From the NCBI GenBank assembly GCA_964440345.1, contig CAYTSA010000001.1:92754-156753 (forward strand): a stretch of DNA of 64,000 nucleotides. Reading direction: 5' to 3'. The first letter of the stretch is position 1; each line of letters opens with the position of its first letter. Position numbers and translations under genes: made by a program. Source of the stretch: CAYTSA01 sp964440345 (GTDB taxonomy: Bacteria > Desulfobacterota > Desulfovibrionia > Desulfovibrionales > Desulfovibrionaceae). The notes below the pieces were generated by a model that saw nothing but the letters and a program-made list of their open reading frames with translations, was not told where the DNA came from and ran no database searches. Below, in pieces: positions 1-8,194 of this stretch.

Positions 1-533
1 TCAGCGCCTGCTTGCAGCGCTTCTGCGTTCTTGGGAATGAGATGGGAATAATGGGCGGAAATTACCTTCTCCAGGCTCTTTTTTACCACATCCAGCCCCA
101 CCACCCCAGTAGCTTGTGCATACGCGCCCAGGGCCACCATATTGGCCATACGAGTGTTGCCCAGCTTGTCGGCTATGTCGTTGCAGGGCACAGGCACAGT
201 GCGAATGCGGTCTTTTTCTGCAAGTGATTCATCGATTAAGGAAACGTTCACCACTTGCATTCCGCCGTCTTGCAGCCGGGGCTGGAACTTGTCCAGACTG
301 GGCCGGTTCATGATAATGAGGCTCACCGGCTGGCGAATGATGGGCGACCCTATTTCCTCATCGGACACAACGACGGTGCAGTTGGCCGTGCCGCCCCTCA
401 TTTCCGGACCGTACACAGGTATGTAGGTAACGTTCAGCCCCTGTTCCATGCCGGCGTAAGCCAACAGGTTGCCAATGAGCATAACGCCCTGGCCCCCAAA
501 GCCAGCTATGATCGCATCTTGGTACACGCTCAT
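1..533 (-). CDS. 2-oxoacid:ferredoxin oxidoreductase, gamma subunit (partial, runs off window)
   Basis: Gamma (pyruvate_flavodox/ferredoxin oxidoreductase-type, KorC/VorC-like) subunit of a four-subunit 2-oxoacid:ferredoxin oxidoreductase. These cytoplasmic iron-sulphur enzymes oxidatively decarboxylate a 2-oxoacid to acyl-CoA and reduce ferredoxin. The reading frame starts at the ATG complementary to 531-533 and stays open for 177 codons to the window edge. It opens with MSVYQDAIIAGFGGQGVMLI, whose GFGGQGV glycine motif is diagnostic of the subunit; a GPEMRGGTANC motif follows near residue 43. It starts 14 bases downstream of the beta gene in the same operon. The substrate (2-oxoglutarate or branched-chain 2-oxoacid) cannot be decided from sequence alone. 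The 3' end lies outside the window. Confidence 0.9.
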   Translation of the reverse strand, partial: MSVYQDAIIAGFGGQGVMLIGNLLAYAGMEQGLNVTYIPVYGPEMRGGTANCTVVVSDEEIGSPIIRQPVSLIIMNRPSLDKFQPRLQDGGMQVVNVSLIDESLAEKDRIRTVPVPCNDIADKLGNTRMANMVALGAYAQATGVVGLDVVKKSLEKVISAHYSHLIPKNAEALQAGA

Positions 534-547
534 ACGATTCTCCTTGA

Positions 548-1312
548 TTATTTCCCTTCTTCAGCCTGGTCTTTGTACACGCCAAGAGGGAAGTACGGAA
601 TCAACTCAGCTTCAATTCGTTCGTTAGCTTTCACCGGGCTCATCTTCCAGTTGGTAGGACAGGCGGAGAGCAACTCAACAAAGCCAAAACCTGTTCCATT
701 CACCTGACATTCAAACGCCTTACGAATATATTTTTTGGCTTTGACCAGGTTTTTGACAGTGTTCGTGGCGGCCCGGGCAGAATATGCCACGCCGCCCAAT
801 GTTGCGATCATTTCCGCCATTTTCATGGGCAGGCCTTCACGGTCCTGGCAGCGGCCGCCCGGACAGGTGGTGGTCTTTTGCCCCACCATGGTAGTGGGCG
901 CCATTTGCCCGCCGGTCATGCCGTACACCGTGTTGTTGATGAACACGATGGAAATGCGTTCGCCGCGGTTGGCTGCATGCATCACTTCGGCCAGGCCGAT
1001 GGACGCCAGGTCGCCGTCGCCTTGGTAAGAAAAGACAAAGGCGTCGTTCCGGGCGTGCTTAACGCCAGTGGCCACAGCCGGCGCCCGGCCGTGGGGAGCT
1101 TCAACCGTGTCGACAGAGATGTAATTATAGATGAACACAGAGCAACCGATGGAGCTGACGCAGATGGTTCTCTCCACCAGACCCATTTCTTCCAAACATT
1201 CGGCCACCAGCCTGTGGGTAATGCCGTGGTGGCACCCCGGACAGTAATGCGTGGCCCGGTCAACCATCACGCCGGGCGCTTCAAATGCAACTTTTTCAGC
1301 AAGTGCTTCCAT
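548..1312 (-). CDS. 2-oxoacid:ferredoxin oxidoreductase, beta (TPP-binding) subunit
   Basis: Thiamine-pyrophosphate-binding beta subunit (KorB/VorA-like), 254 aa, a normal length for the family. Visible signatures are CPGC at residues 24-27, a GDGD metal/TPP motif at 98-101 and NNTVYGMTGGQ at 126-136, which together form the TPP fold. It carries out the decarboxylation half-reaction with the alpha subunit and passes electrons to the ferredoxin-like delta subunit. It lies 2 bases downstream of alpha and 14 upstream of gamma, so the four genes form one transcription unit read toward the left edge. The compact size and separate subunits are of the KorABCD/VorABCD type rather than the single-chain pyruvate enzyme. 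Confidence 0.93.
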   Translation of the reverse strand: MEALAEKVAFEAPGVMVDRATHYCPGCHHGITHRLVAECLEEMGLVERTICVSSIGCSVFIYNYISVDTVEAPHGRAPAVATGVKHARNDAFVFSYQGDGDLASIGLAEVMHAANRGERISIVFINNTVYGMTGGQMAPTTMVGQKTTTCPGGRCQDREGLPMKMAEMIATLGGVAYSARAATNTVKNLVKAKKYIRKAFECQVNGTGFGFVELLSACPTNWKMSPVKANERIEAELIPYFPLGVYKDQAEEGK

Positions 1313-1314
1313 GG

Positions 1315-2379
1315 CTACCTCCTCAGGCTTTCCAGAATGGGAGCCTCAAAATCGTCCGGGCTCGGGTTGTCGCCCGGCATGTATCCGAAGAAATCGGAAT
1401 CTGACAGGCCGCAGATCGAGAGCCGCACATCCTCGACCATTTGGCCTGTATTATGCTCCAGCGTAATGAATTTTTTTCCTTTTTCCGCAAGCGACCGCAA
1501 TATGTGTTTTGGAAAAGGGTACAACGTAATTGGCCGCACCAGACCTATCTTGTGTCCTTCCTTGCGCAGCTTGCGCACAGCGCTTTTAGCAATACGGCCA
1601 ATGGAACCGTAAGCAACCACAATCAGCTCTGCGTCGCCGGTCTCAAATTCTTCTGCGCGGGCTTCTTTTTGCAACATCTGATACTTGCTTTGCAGCTTCC
1701 TGTTTTGTCCGGCCAGAGCGCCTTCTTCCAGAAAGAGCGACTTAAGCAAGCGCGCATCGCGGCCGCCCTTGCCTTTCAGACACCATTCCCCGGCGTTGTC
1801 TTCGATTTTCTCTGGCGCCCACGCCGTTAGCGGTTCTTTCATCTGCCCAAGAATGGCGTCCCCAAGCACCATGACCGGGTTGCGGTACTTGAAGGCCAGG
1901 TCAAAGGATTCGATCATCATATCGTACGCTTCCTGGCAGGAGGCCGGCGCCAGCACGATGAGATGGTAATCACCGTGCCCGCCGCCCTTGACCGCCTGGA
2001 AGTAGTCGCCTTGTGCTGAACCGATATCGCCCAGGCCAGGGCCGCCTCGATTCATGTTCACCACCACTGCAGGCAACTCGCTGCCAGCCATATACGACAA
2101 ACCTTCTGACATGAGCGACACGCCCGGACTGGAAGAAGAGGTGAAACATCGCACGCCGCTAGCGGCAGCGCCCAGGAGCATGTTAACAGAAGCCACCTCG
2201 CTCTCGGCTTGAACAAATGAACCGCCGGCTTCGGGCATAGCCTTGGACAACATTTCCGGAATGTCATTCTGCGGCGTAATTGGGTAGCCGAAAAAGCATT
2301 TGCACTTGGCGGCAAGGGCGCCGTGAGCAATGGCCTCGTTGCCCTTAACGAACATTTTCTGGCCAGCGTACTCAGTCAT
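1315..2379 (-). CDS. 2-oxoacid:ferredoxin oxidoreductase, alpha subunit (KorA/VorB-like)
   Basis: Alpha subunit carrying the pyrimidine-binding domain of the TPP fold, 354 aa. The start MTEYAGQKMF at 2379 is chosen over a longer frame because GGAGG sits at the right distance upstream and because it overlaps the ferredoxin stop as ATGA (4 bases). Recognisable features are KGNEAIAHGAL near the N-terminus, GYPITPQNDIPE around residue 40, and a serine-rich segment followed by PGVSLMSEGLSYM. Translational coupling to the ferredoxin gene is likely. Many database entries call this size class VorB (3-methyl-2-oxobutanoate); the true substrate is an inference I cannot settle. Confidence 0.93.
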   Translation of the reverse strand: MTEYAGQKMFVKGNEAIAHGALAAKCKCFFGYPITPQNDIPEMLSKAMPEAGGSFVQAESEVASVNMLLGAAASGVRCFTSSSSPGVSLMSEGLSYMAGSELPAVVVNMNRGGPGLGDIGSAQGDYFQAVKGGGHGDYHLIVLAPASCQEAYDMMIESFDLAFKYRNPVMVLGDAILGQMKEPLTAWAPEKIEDNAGEWCLKGKGGRDARLLKSLFLEEGALAGQNRKLQSKYQMLQKEARAEEFETGDAELIVVAYGSIGRIAKSAVRKLRKEGHKIGLVRPITLYPFPKHILRSLAEKGKKFITLEHNTGQMVEDVRLSICGLSDSDFFGYMPGDNPSPDDFEAPILESLRR

Positions 2380-2621
2380 GCTGCAGCCTCCTTTTCGGAC
2401 TTTTTCTTGGGCGTGCGCCACACGCGCACAGCGCAGTCCGGACATATCAAAGCACACGAGCCGCACCCGGTGCACTTTTCCATGTCCGCCGGCTTCACTT
2501 CGACGACTTTGTAGCCAGACTGGTTGAAGTGGTCAGCCTGGGCGACTATGCCTGCCGGACACACTGTGGTGCATAAAAGACAACCTTTGCACCGTTCTTC
2601 GATAAATTCCACTCGTGACAT
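2376..2621 (-). CDS. 2x[4Fe-4S] ferredoxin subunit of the 2-oxoacid oxidoreductase
   Basis: First gene of the operon, an 81-aa delta/ferredoxin subunit (KorD/VorD-like). Two CxxCxxCxxxC clusters are present with cysteines at residues 11, 14, 17, 21 and 50, 53, 56, 60, so it should bind two [4Fe-4S] centres and relay electrons from the catalytic subunits to free ferredoxin. Three in-frame Met codons exist (2657, 2639, 2621). I choose 2621 (MSRVEFIEERC) because AGGGGAGG lies just upstream of it and nothing comparable precedes the other two. The tail is lysine-rich (KKKSEKE). Its stop overlaps the alpha start by four bases. Confidence 0.92.
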   Translation of the reverse strand: MSRVEFIEERCKGCLLCTTVCPAGIVAQADHFNQSGYKVVEVKPADMEKCTGCGSCALICPDCAVRVWRTPKKKSEKEAAA

Positions 2622-2688
2622 GAGCCTCCCCTTGTTCATAGTGATCAACGCATCCATTTTGTCTCAAAACACATTGCTGCGAAATTTC

Positions 2689-2717
2689 AGTGTATATTAA
2701 TGGCTATCGTAAATCAA
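2689..2717 (-). promoter_or_regulatory. Probable sigma70 promoter of the oxidoreductase operon
   Basis: On the minus strand TTGATT (2712-2717) and TACACT (2689-2694) are separated by 17 bases, in the AT-rich gap between queA and the ferredoxin gene. Both hexamers match the consensus at only four of six positions, so the call rests mainly on spacing and location. Confidence 0.35.
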
Positions 2718-2733
2718 AATGTATTTCTACTTG

Positions 2734-3831
2734 TTACAGAAGTAACATGGCGTCCCCATAGGAAAAAAATCTATACTTTTTTTCTATCGCGTTCTTGTAA
2801 ACGTTCAATATTTCATTTCTTCCCGCGAATGCCGCCACCAACATCAACAGCGACGATCTGGGCAAATGAAAATTCGTCACCAAATGATCCACCGCCATAA
2901 ATTGAAATCCAGGATATATGAATATGTCGGTCCATCCTTTGTCTGCGCATATTGCACCGCATTTTGCCTGCACGCTTTCAAGCACGCGAACTGTCGTTGT
3001 CCCCACAGCAACCACAGGCTTGGAATCCTTTTGTGCAGCTCGAATCTTAGCTGCATTCTCCTGCGTTATCTCGTAATATTCCGCATGCATGGCATGATCA
3101 GCCAGCTGCTCGCAACGCACAGGGCTGAACGTGCCGTAGCCCACATAGAGCGTCACTTCAGCCCAATCCAGACCGCTTGTACGTAGCGATTGCATGTGTT
3201 CCGGCGTAAAGTGCAGCCCAGCGGTCGGCGCAGCGACGGACCCTGTTTTGTTTTCTTGCGCATACACTGTCTGGTATCGCTCTGCATCCTGCTGGTCCGG
3301 GTCTCTTTGAATATATGGAGGCAACGGGGTCGCGCCTATGGATGAATACGCTTGCATCAGCTCTCCCCGCCACTGCAAACGGACCGTGTATTGACCATAC
3401 TCCTTTCGCTCAAGGGCTTGTACGATAAGTTTATCCGAAAAGCATATACTTTCCCTGGGCTTAACTTGTTTCGAAGATTTCATCAGCCCGTCCGCCACTG
3501 CTTCGCACCAATCACCTTGTTGCCCTGCTTGAGCTTCAATCAACGGCAAGGGCGTCAGCAACAGAAATTCTACTTTACCGCCCGTGGAACGCTTTCCTGT
3601 AATTCGCGCCGGCAGCACTCTGGAATTATTCACTACAAGCAACGCATTCTCCGGCACATACTTTCTCAGTTTGCTGAATACGTCATGCCGCACCTTCTTG
3701 TCAGACCTGTTATATACAAGCAGCCTCGATTCACCCCGTTTGTTCGCTGGCGTCTGAGCAATCAACTCTTCAGGCAATTCATATCCGTAACTTTGCAGCT
3801 GCAGATCAGCTGTATCCTTTTCCGGCGTCAC
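2734..3831 (-). CDS. queA: S-adenosylmethionine:tRNA ribosyltransferase-isomerase
   Basis: QueA transfers and isomerises the ribosyl group of SAM onto preQ1-modified tRNA to give epoxyqueuosine at the wobble position of His, Asp, Asn and Tyr tRNAs. The 365-aa protein has the family blocks: YELPEELIAQTPA at the N-terminus, VVNNSRVLPARI near residue 65, KTGSVAAPTAGLHFTPE in the middle, YVGYGTFSPVR, VGTTTVRVLES, and the C-terminal HLVTNFHLPRSSLLMLVAAF. Length is normal. It is transcribed toward the oxidoreductase operon and divergently from the lipoprotein-coaBC operon. It may be monocistronic; about 110 bases separate it from the ferredoxin gene. Confidence 0.97.
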   Translation of the reverse strand: MTPEKDTADLQLQSYGYELPEELIAQTPANKRGESRLLVYNRSDKKVRHDVFSKLRKYVPENALLVVNNSRVLPARITGKRSTGGKVEFLLLTPLPLIEAQAGQQGDWCEAVADGLMKSSKQVKPRESICFSDKLIVQALERKEYGQYTVRLQWRGELMQAYSSIGATPLPPYIQRDPDQQDAERYQTVYAQENKTGSVAAPTAGLHFTPEHMQSLRTSGLDWAEVTLYVGYGTFSPVRCEQLADHAMHAEYYEITQENAAKIRAAQKDSKPVVAVGTTTVRVLESVQAKCGAICADKGWTDIFIYPGFQFMAVDHLVTNFHLPRSSLLMLVAAFAGRNEILNVYKNAIEKKYRFFSYGDAMLLL

Positions 3832-3919
3832 TCTGCTGCTCCCTTGTGTTGCTTTTATTGCAGTTTACCTGGGCCTGGGATAGTGTATTGAAAAATCATT
3901 CACCATTGAGGAGATCACC

Positions 3920-4483
3920 ATGCGCTTTATCCCTTTTTTGTGCGTCTGCATGCTTTGCGCCGTCAGTATCGCCGGCTGCGCCGGCAAAATTTCTTCTCCA
4001 GATGACGGCTCTGGAGTTGTCAGTCAAGGCAACGATCCTGTCAATCAGGGCTACTACTATGAATTCGACGATATTCTTGTGCCTCAGGAAATTGAGTTAC
4101 AAGCAGACAGTTCTTTTTTACTCGAAACTCCCACCACCAAAGCCGGCGTTTTGGTCTTCGAGGGCAAAGTGGAGCGCATCTCTTTGACCAATTTCTTCAT
4201 TAATAACATGCCTAAAGACAATTGGACCATGACGAGCGCCATTAAAGGCATGCGCACAATCCTTATTTTTGAAAAACCCATGCGCTACGGAATTATCAAT
4301 ATTACAGACTCTACCTACACCACGCGCGTAGAGATATGGGTGTCGCCACGCGAAAGCGGGCCGCGCCCCATGAGAACACTGGAGCCGGAAGCAGAGCCTA
4401 CAAAAGATTCGCTGCAACCGCCAGAAGCCGAGCCTGATTTCCAGATTGCTCCGCCAGTTCAGGAACAAGGTTTAAGCAACTAG
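3920..4483 (+). CDS. Putative lipoprotein, unknown function
   Basis: Protein of 187 aa with a clear lipoprotein signal: MRF, a hydrophobic run, and the lipobox SIAGC with Cys20 as the lipidated residue. The mature part has mixed beta-type sequence (for example EVERISL-like and VEIWVSP strands) and a proline/glutamate-rich C-terminal tail from about residue 150. GAGGAG lies at good distance before the ATG. Its TAG stop shares its last base with the GTG start of coaBC, so the two are translationally coupled although no functional link is obvious. I do not recognise the family; it should sit at the periplasmic face of the inner or outer membrane. Confidence 0.8.
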   Translation: MRFIPFLCVCMLCAVSIAGCAGKISSPDDGSGVVSQGNDPVNQGYYYEFDDILVPQEIELQADSSFLLETPTTKAGVLVFEGKVERISLTNFFINNMPKDNWTMTSAIKGMRTILIFEKPMRYGIINITDSTYTTRVEIWVSPRESGPRPMRTLEPEAEPTKDSLQPPEAEPDFQIAPPVQEQGLSN

Positions 4484-5700
4484 TGGAACACCTGCTTTTT
4501 ACGCAAGTTGTTTCCGGACGAATCCACCTGGGCGTCACAGGGTCTGTAGCCGCTGTCAAGTGCCCAGAACTTCTTCGCATGTGGACGAAATCCGGCGTTA
4601 GCGTGGGCGCCACGCTGACACAGGCTGCCTGCAGCTTTCTCACGCCATTGGCCATGCAAGCCCTAGGCGCTGATCCTGTGTACCAGGCTATGTTCCCTGT
4701 CGATCCTGGCGGCGAATATGCTCACCTTGCGCCAGGGCGCACTGCAAACGCAATGGTTATTGCGCCTGCTTCAGCCAACACGCTGGCTAAAATTGCCCAC
4801 GGCTTGGCGGACGACATGCTCTCGTGCCAGGTGCTTTCCTTTTCAGGACCTCTTGTTCTGTCTCCAGCCATGAATCACGTCATGTGGCGCAATCCTGCTG
4901 TTCAACAAAACTGGTCCCTCTGTAAACAACGCGGCCATGTTTGCATAGAACCGGATTCTGGCGATCTGGCGTGCGGAGATACAGACGCCGGCCGCCTGCC
5001 GGCTATAGAACGGCTTTATCTCCATGGCTTACGCGCAATGGCGCCACAGGATTTGGCTGGCGCTAGAGTTCTGGTTACACTAGGTCCTACCAGTGAGCCG
5101 TGGGATGCAGTCCGCCGATGGACCAACCCTTCTTCCGGGCGCATGGGTATTGCCGTTTGTCTTGCCGCCTGGTTGCGTGGCGCTTCGGTTATAGCAGTAT
5201 GCGGCCCGACGTCTTTATGGATTCCTCCCGAAATCGCCCGCATAGAGGCAACAACCGCCAAGGCGATGTATACAGCGTGCGCTGACCTTTGGCCGAACAT
5301 GGATATCGGCTGCTTTACCGCTGCTGTTGCAGATTTTTCACCAGTACTTCACACACGCGGCAAATACAAAAAAAGTGACGCGCAAGACGAAGATTTGCGC
5401 ATTTCGTTTACCCGTACTCCCGACATACTGGCCTCCATGGGAAAAGCTAAAAAAAAATCGCAAAAGATTCTTGCGTTTGCAGCTGAGAGCGACAACCTGG
5501 AGCGCAACGCCCTTAGCAAGCTGCAACGCAAAAACGCCGACGTCATCGCAGCCAATCGTATAGGCGGCGCCAACGCCGGCTTTGGCGTAACGACCAACAC
5601 TCTTTTTGTTGCAGACACGCATGGCCGGCAGGAACACTGGAACACAGCCCCCAAAACCTCTCTTGCCTGGAATTTGATGCAATGGCTCGCTACATTGTAG
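4483..5700 (+). CDS. coaBC: Bifunctional phosphopantothenoylcysteine decarboxylase / phosphopantothenate-cysteine ligase
   Basis: CoaBC (Dfp) makes 4'-phosphopantetheine from 4'-phosphopantothenate and cysteine in coenzyme A synthesis. The FMN-dependent decarboxylase domain fills roughly residues 1-185: HLGVTGSVAAVK at 15-26, the catalytic His81, PASANTLAKIAHGLADD, PAMNHVMW near 128-135, and the flap cysteine Cys164 in DSGDLACGD. The ligase domain follows (VTLGPTSEPWDAVRRWTNPSSGRMG near 195-220, then FTAAVADFSP). The GTG start overlaps the stop of the lipoprotein gene (TAGTG). Total length of 405 aa is typical. It overlaps the next ORF by 19 bases. Confidence 0.96.
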   Translation: MEHLLFTQVVSGRIHLGVTGSVAAVKCPELLRMWTKSGVSVGATLTQAACSFLTPLAMQALGADPVYQAMFPVDPGGEYAHLAPGRTANAMVIAPASANTLAKIAHGLADDMLSCQVLSFSGPLVLSPAMNHVMWRNPAVQQNWSLCKQRGHVCIEPDSGDLACGDTDAGRLPAIERLYLHGLRAMAPQDLAGARVLVTLGPTSEPWDAVRRWTNPSSGRMGIAVCLAAWLRGASVIAVCGPTSLWIPPEIARIEATTAKAMYTACADLWPNMDIGCFTAAVADFSPVLHTRGKYKKSDAQDEDLRISFTRTPDILASMGKAKKKSQKILAFAAESDNLERNALSKLQRKNADVIAANRIGGANAGFGVTTNTLFVADTHGRQEHWNTAPKTSLAWNLMQWLATL

Positions 5701-6185
5701 GAGAATCAGAAACTGCCCGCCAGTGGCGCGCATTTGGATTACAAACTCTTCTAAACGACGAACCAGAGCACTGGCCGTCGCCCTGGCGCGAGGCTTGGTC
5801 CAAGTGCTCTCCCCGCTGCCACGCTGTCTGGACTTACACACGCCTGGGCGGAGACTTGACAGGCGAACCAGACATGCAGCGCCGCAACGCCCTGCAACAA
5901 TGCATTGCAGCCGCCCAATGGCCGCGTGGCGCCATTTCTTTTTGGCCAATTGCTTTTCCGAAAAATGAATCTACGTCTATGAATAGCTACATGTTCCTTG
6001 CCGGATTACGGAATATCCAGCCATCTCTTGTCGTTTTTTTTGATGATGACTCCAAAGCAACACAACAGGCTGCATCCGCCATTTCCGCCATTATTCCCCG
6101 GCACAATATTTTTTTTCTCCCGTCTTTAGACGCATTTGATCCTGAGGCGCACGCCGCCGCGGTCAAAACGCTTCCCTCGCCTTAG
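5682..6185 (+). CDS. Hypothetical protein downstream of coaBC
   Basis: Protein of 167 aa starting inside the 3' end of coaBC (19-base overlap), so probably translated by coupling. No signal peptide or membrane segment. The N-terminal half is rich in Trp, Arg and Cys (for example REAWSKCSPRCHAVW); the C-terminal half has alternating hydrophobic strands such as PSLVVFFDDDSKA and NIFFLPSL that suggest an alpha/beta fold. Its TAG stop at 6183-6185 is the first three bases of an intergenic repeat. Family not recognised. The tight overlap argues that it is real, and it might act with or on CoaBC, but that is only inference. Confidence 0.65.
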   Translation: MARYIVGESETARQWRAFGLQTLLNDEPEHWPSPWREAWSKCSPRCHAVWTYTRLGGDLTGEPDMQRRNALQQCIAAAQWPRGAISFWPIAFPKNESTSMNSYMFLAGLRNIQPSLVVFFDDDSKATQQAASAISAIIPRHNIFFLPSLDAFDPEAHAAAVKTLPSP

Positions 6186-6230
6186 AGCATCGACGCTCGC
6201 GCATTTTCGCGTTGAGCCAACCCTCGCTTC
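6183..6230 (-). repeat. Intergenic hairpin repeat, right-end copy 1 (inverted)
   Basis: Read on the minus strand the segment holds AGCGAG-GGTTGGCTCAACGC-GAAAATGCGC and finishes with GATGCTCTA. It matches the right end seen at 15930-16034, 47931-48035, 41398-41430 and 44622-44649, including the GTTG-loop-CAAC hairpin and the GAAAATGCG block. On the plus strand it begins with TAG, which is the stop codon of the 167-aa ORF. Confidence 0.7.
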
Positions 6231-6352
6231 TATAATGAGGTACAATTGTTCAGGTAACTGCAAAGAGCATTTACACATTTTCATTGATTGCGCATACAGG
6301 CAAACAGACTTCACCAAAGAGGCGCCACCGCCATGTTCCAAGGCGAAAAGCG

Positions 6353-6467
6353 CTAGAGCATTTCAACTGTGAAATGCTCTGCAAGGATTTGCTTGCAAAG
6401 CATTGGCGTGAAATGCTTGTAGACGGGCTTTGCCCGCCGTAATGCGAGCATTTCAAACGTCAAATGC
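6353..6467 (+). repeat. Intergenic multi-hairpin repeat, long form copy 1
   Basis: About 115 bases made of successive hairpins: AGAGCATTTCA/TGAAATGCTCT (11-bp perfect arms, 4-base loop), TGCAAG/CTTGCA, AAGCATT/AATGCTT, CGGGC/GCCCG and GCATTT/AAATGC. A 62-base core (6370-6431) is identical to 15822-15883 in the second copy. The flanks differ more, including in hairpin loops (ACTG against CAGT). No open reading frame is evident. Confidence 0.85.
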
Positions 6468-6776
6468 TATATAGACTCTAACTTTATGCTCAATGGAGTA
6501 TCAAGACAGACTATTTGGGAGGGCGGCCGCAAGGGTCGTTCCTACGCTATAACGTATTGATAGACCATATCGTGCGGGCGCGGAGCTGAGGCAAATCCTT
6601 CCAAACCTGTAGCCGGATTACCTGGCCTGCGCTGCCAGGTGGTGGAATCTGGTCCGTTCGTTCACTAGTCCATTCGTTTACTTTTCTATACGATGTCTTT
6701 GTGGTAGTATGAAAACTGAATCAGCTATTGATCACGCGCTTTGAATCTTTATTGGGCATATCAAGGAGTTACTGCA
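6468..6776 (+). other. Spacer with unexplained structured segment upstream of nfeD
   Basis: No convincing protein gene lies here. On the plus strand GGGCGGCC and GGTCGTTC around 6520-6541 can form an 8-bp stem with several G-U pairs. ACCTGGC (6620-6626) pairs perfectly with GCCAGGT (6634-6640) and is extended by a GGATT/AATCT outer stem. G-U pairing hints at RNA rather than a DNA palindrome. Short frames exist (24 codons from ATG 6486, 11 codons from ATG 6709) but neither has a ribosome binding site. The last 100 bases are AT-rich and could hold the nfeD promoter. It does not match SRP RNA, RNase P RNA, tmRNA or a riboswitch that I can recognise. Confidence 0.4.
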
Positions 6777-8180
6777 GTGCAACTTCTATTACCATTTTGG
6801 ACTTTTTTTTCTACCTGCAGTAGAATGAAGCGCCTGTCTTCGTTTTCCTTTTCGCTGCTGTTCGTTTTTTTTATTCCATTTTTAATCGTCTTTATTTCCG
6901 ACCTTGACGCTGCTGCAAACGACAAGACGTCTGCAGCGCATTCTCCGTTTCATGTGCATACAGTTGTCATTCAAGGGCCTATTACGCCGATTCAAAAGGA
7001 TCTTCTTGAGTCTGCTCTGGACTCGGCCGTCAGCAACAAAGCCGACATGCTTTTGCTGCAGTTGGACACGCCAGGCGGCTTAGTCACCACAATGCGCGAC
7101 ATGGTGAAGCTTATGTTGAACGCGCCTTTTCCCGTGTGTGTCTGGGTGGGACCGTCAGGCGCTCATGCAGCCAGCGCAGGAGTTTTCTTGGTTGCAGCGT
7201 CTTCACTTGCCGGCATGAGCCCGCAAGCAACCATTGGCGCTGCCTCTCCTGTTTCCATGGGAGGCGAAGATGTTCCTGAGACCATGTCTCAGAAGATCAT
7301 CAACGACATCACCAGTCTTTTGCGGTCTATTGCAGAAACCAGAAACCGCAATGTTGAATGGTATTCTGCATCCGTTACGGACGCAATCAGCGTAACTGCT
7401 CAAGAGGCTGTCATGTTGAAAGTTGTTGAATTTGTTGCTGAAGATGTCAACGATTTTTTGACTCAAGCAGGGAGACGCGGCGTACCGTTTCACGCGAAAC
7501 AGTTGCGGTTTTCACCAGACACAGTCACTGTATCGGATTACACGCCAGGAATACGGCATGCATTTCTTGCTTGGTTGCTGCATCCTCAAATCGCGTATCT
7601 GCTCTTACTTGGGGGCATGGCTGGATTGTTTTTTGAATTAACCAATCCTGGAGCAATTTTTCCCGGCGTGTTTGGCGGTTTGTGTCTCTTGGTCAGTTTA
7701 TACGCCATGTCTGTATTACCCACAAACACTGCTGGCGTTCTTTTGATTCTTTTTTCCATTGTATTGTATCTTATGGAAATCAAGATCACCAGTTTTGGCT
7801 TGCTTGGTGTAGCAGGCACAGTGTGCCTGCTTATCGGGTCCATGATTCTTTTCCCTTCTGGCCAAGGATTTTCCTTGCCCATATCAACAATCTTGCCCAC
7901 AGTACTTGTTATCAGCAGTCTCATGTTTTTGGCTGTGTATTTAGTAGCCAAAGCTTACCGCACAAGGCCACAAACAGGCAGCGAAGCTTTGTCCGGAGAG
8001 ATTGGCAAAGTCCAAGAGTGGAGCAGTTCTTCCGGCAAGGTGTATTTACAAGGCGCCTTATGGAATGCAGTAAGTAATGAAACCATTACATTGCAGCATG
8101 GCGAAGCTGTACGCATTGTTGGACGCAAAGGATTGACGCTAGTCGTAACGCCGGCGTCCAAACCTTCTTTAATGGTCTAA
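6777..8180 (+). CDS. NfeD-family membrane serine protease (ClpP-class)
   Basis: Long-form NfeD protein: an extracytoplasmic ClpP/crotonase-like serine protease domain joined to several membrane segments and a C-terminal OB-fold. Visible blocks are VVIQGPITPIQKDLLESAL, LLLQLDTPGGLVTTM, and the nucleophile region GPSGAHAASAGVFL with the Ser in ASAG. A membrane cluster follows (LLLLGGMAGLFFELTNPGAIFPG onward), then a hydrophilic OB-like tail. I choose the GTG at 6777 because AAGGAG (6763-6768) sits 8 bases before it; the ATG at 6825 gives a cleaner signal peptide (MKRLSSFSFS) but lacks a binding site. It is followed by a slipin gene, its usual partner in membrane quality control. Confidence 0.9.
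   Translation: MQLLLPFWTFFSTCSRMKRLSSFSFSLLFVFFIPFLIVFISDLDAAANDKTSAAHSPFHVHTVVIQGPITPIQKDLLESALDSAVSNKADMLLLQLDTPGGLVTTMRDMVKLMLNAPFPVCVWVGPSGAHAASAGVFLVAASSLAGMSPQATIGAASPVSMGGEDVPETMSQKIINDITSLLRSIAETRNRNVEWYSASVTDAISVTAQEAVMLKVVEFVAEDVNDFLTQAGRRGVPFHAKQLRFSPDTVTVSDYTPGIRHAFLAWLLHPQIAYLLLLGGMAGLFFELTNPGAIFPGVFGGLCLLVSLYAMSVLPTNTAGVLLILFSIVLYLMEIKITSFGLLGVAGTVCLLIGSMILFPSGQGFSLPISTILPTVLVISSLMFLAVYLVAKAYRTRPQTGSEALSGEIGKVQEWSSSSGKVYLQGALWNAVSNETITLQHGEAVRIVGRKGLTLVVTPASKPSLMV
7486..7501. promoter_or_regulatory. Weak parS-like 16-mer inside nfeD
   Basis: CGTTTCACGCGAAACA differs from the common bacterial parS TGTTTCACGTGAAACA at two positions but keeps the inverted GTTTC/GAAAC arms. It lies 3.1 kb left of the first good site. 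It may be chance. Confidence 0.25.
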
Positions 8181-8194
8181 ATGAGGAGATTGAC

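Noticed and set aside
6486..6560. 24-codon frame starting MLNGVSRQTIWEGG
   Set aside because: No ribosome binding site and overlapping short frames in other phases; more likely part of a structured non-coding region.
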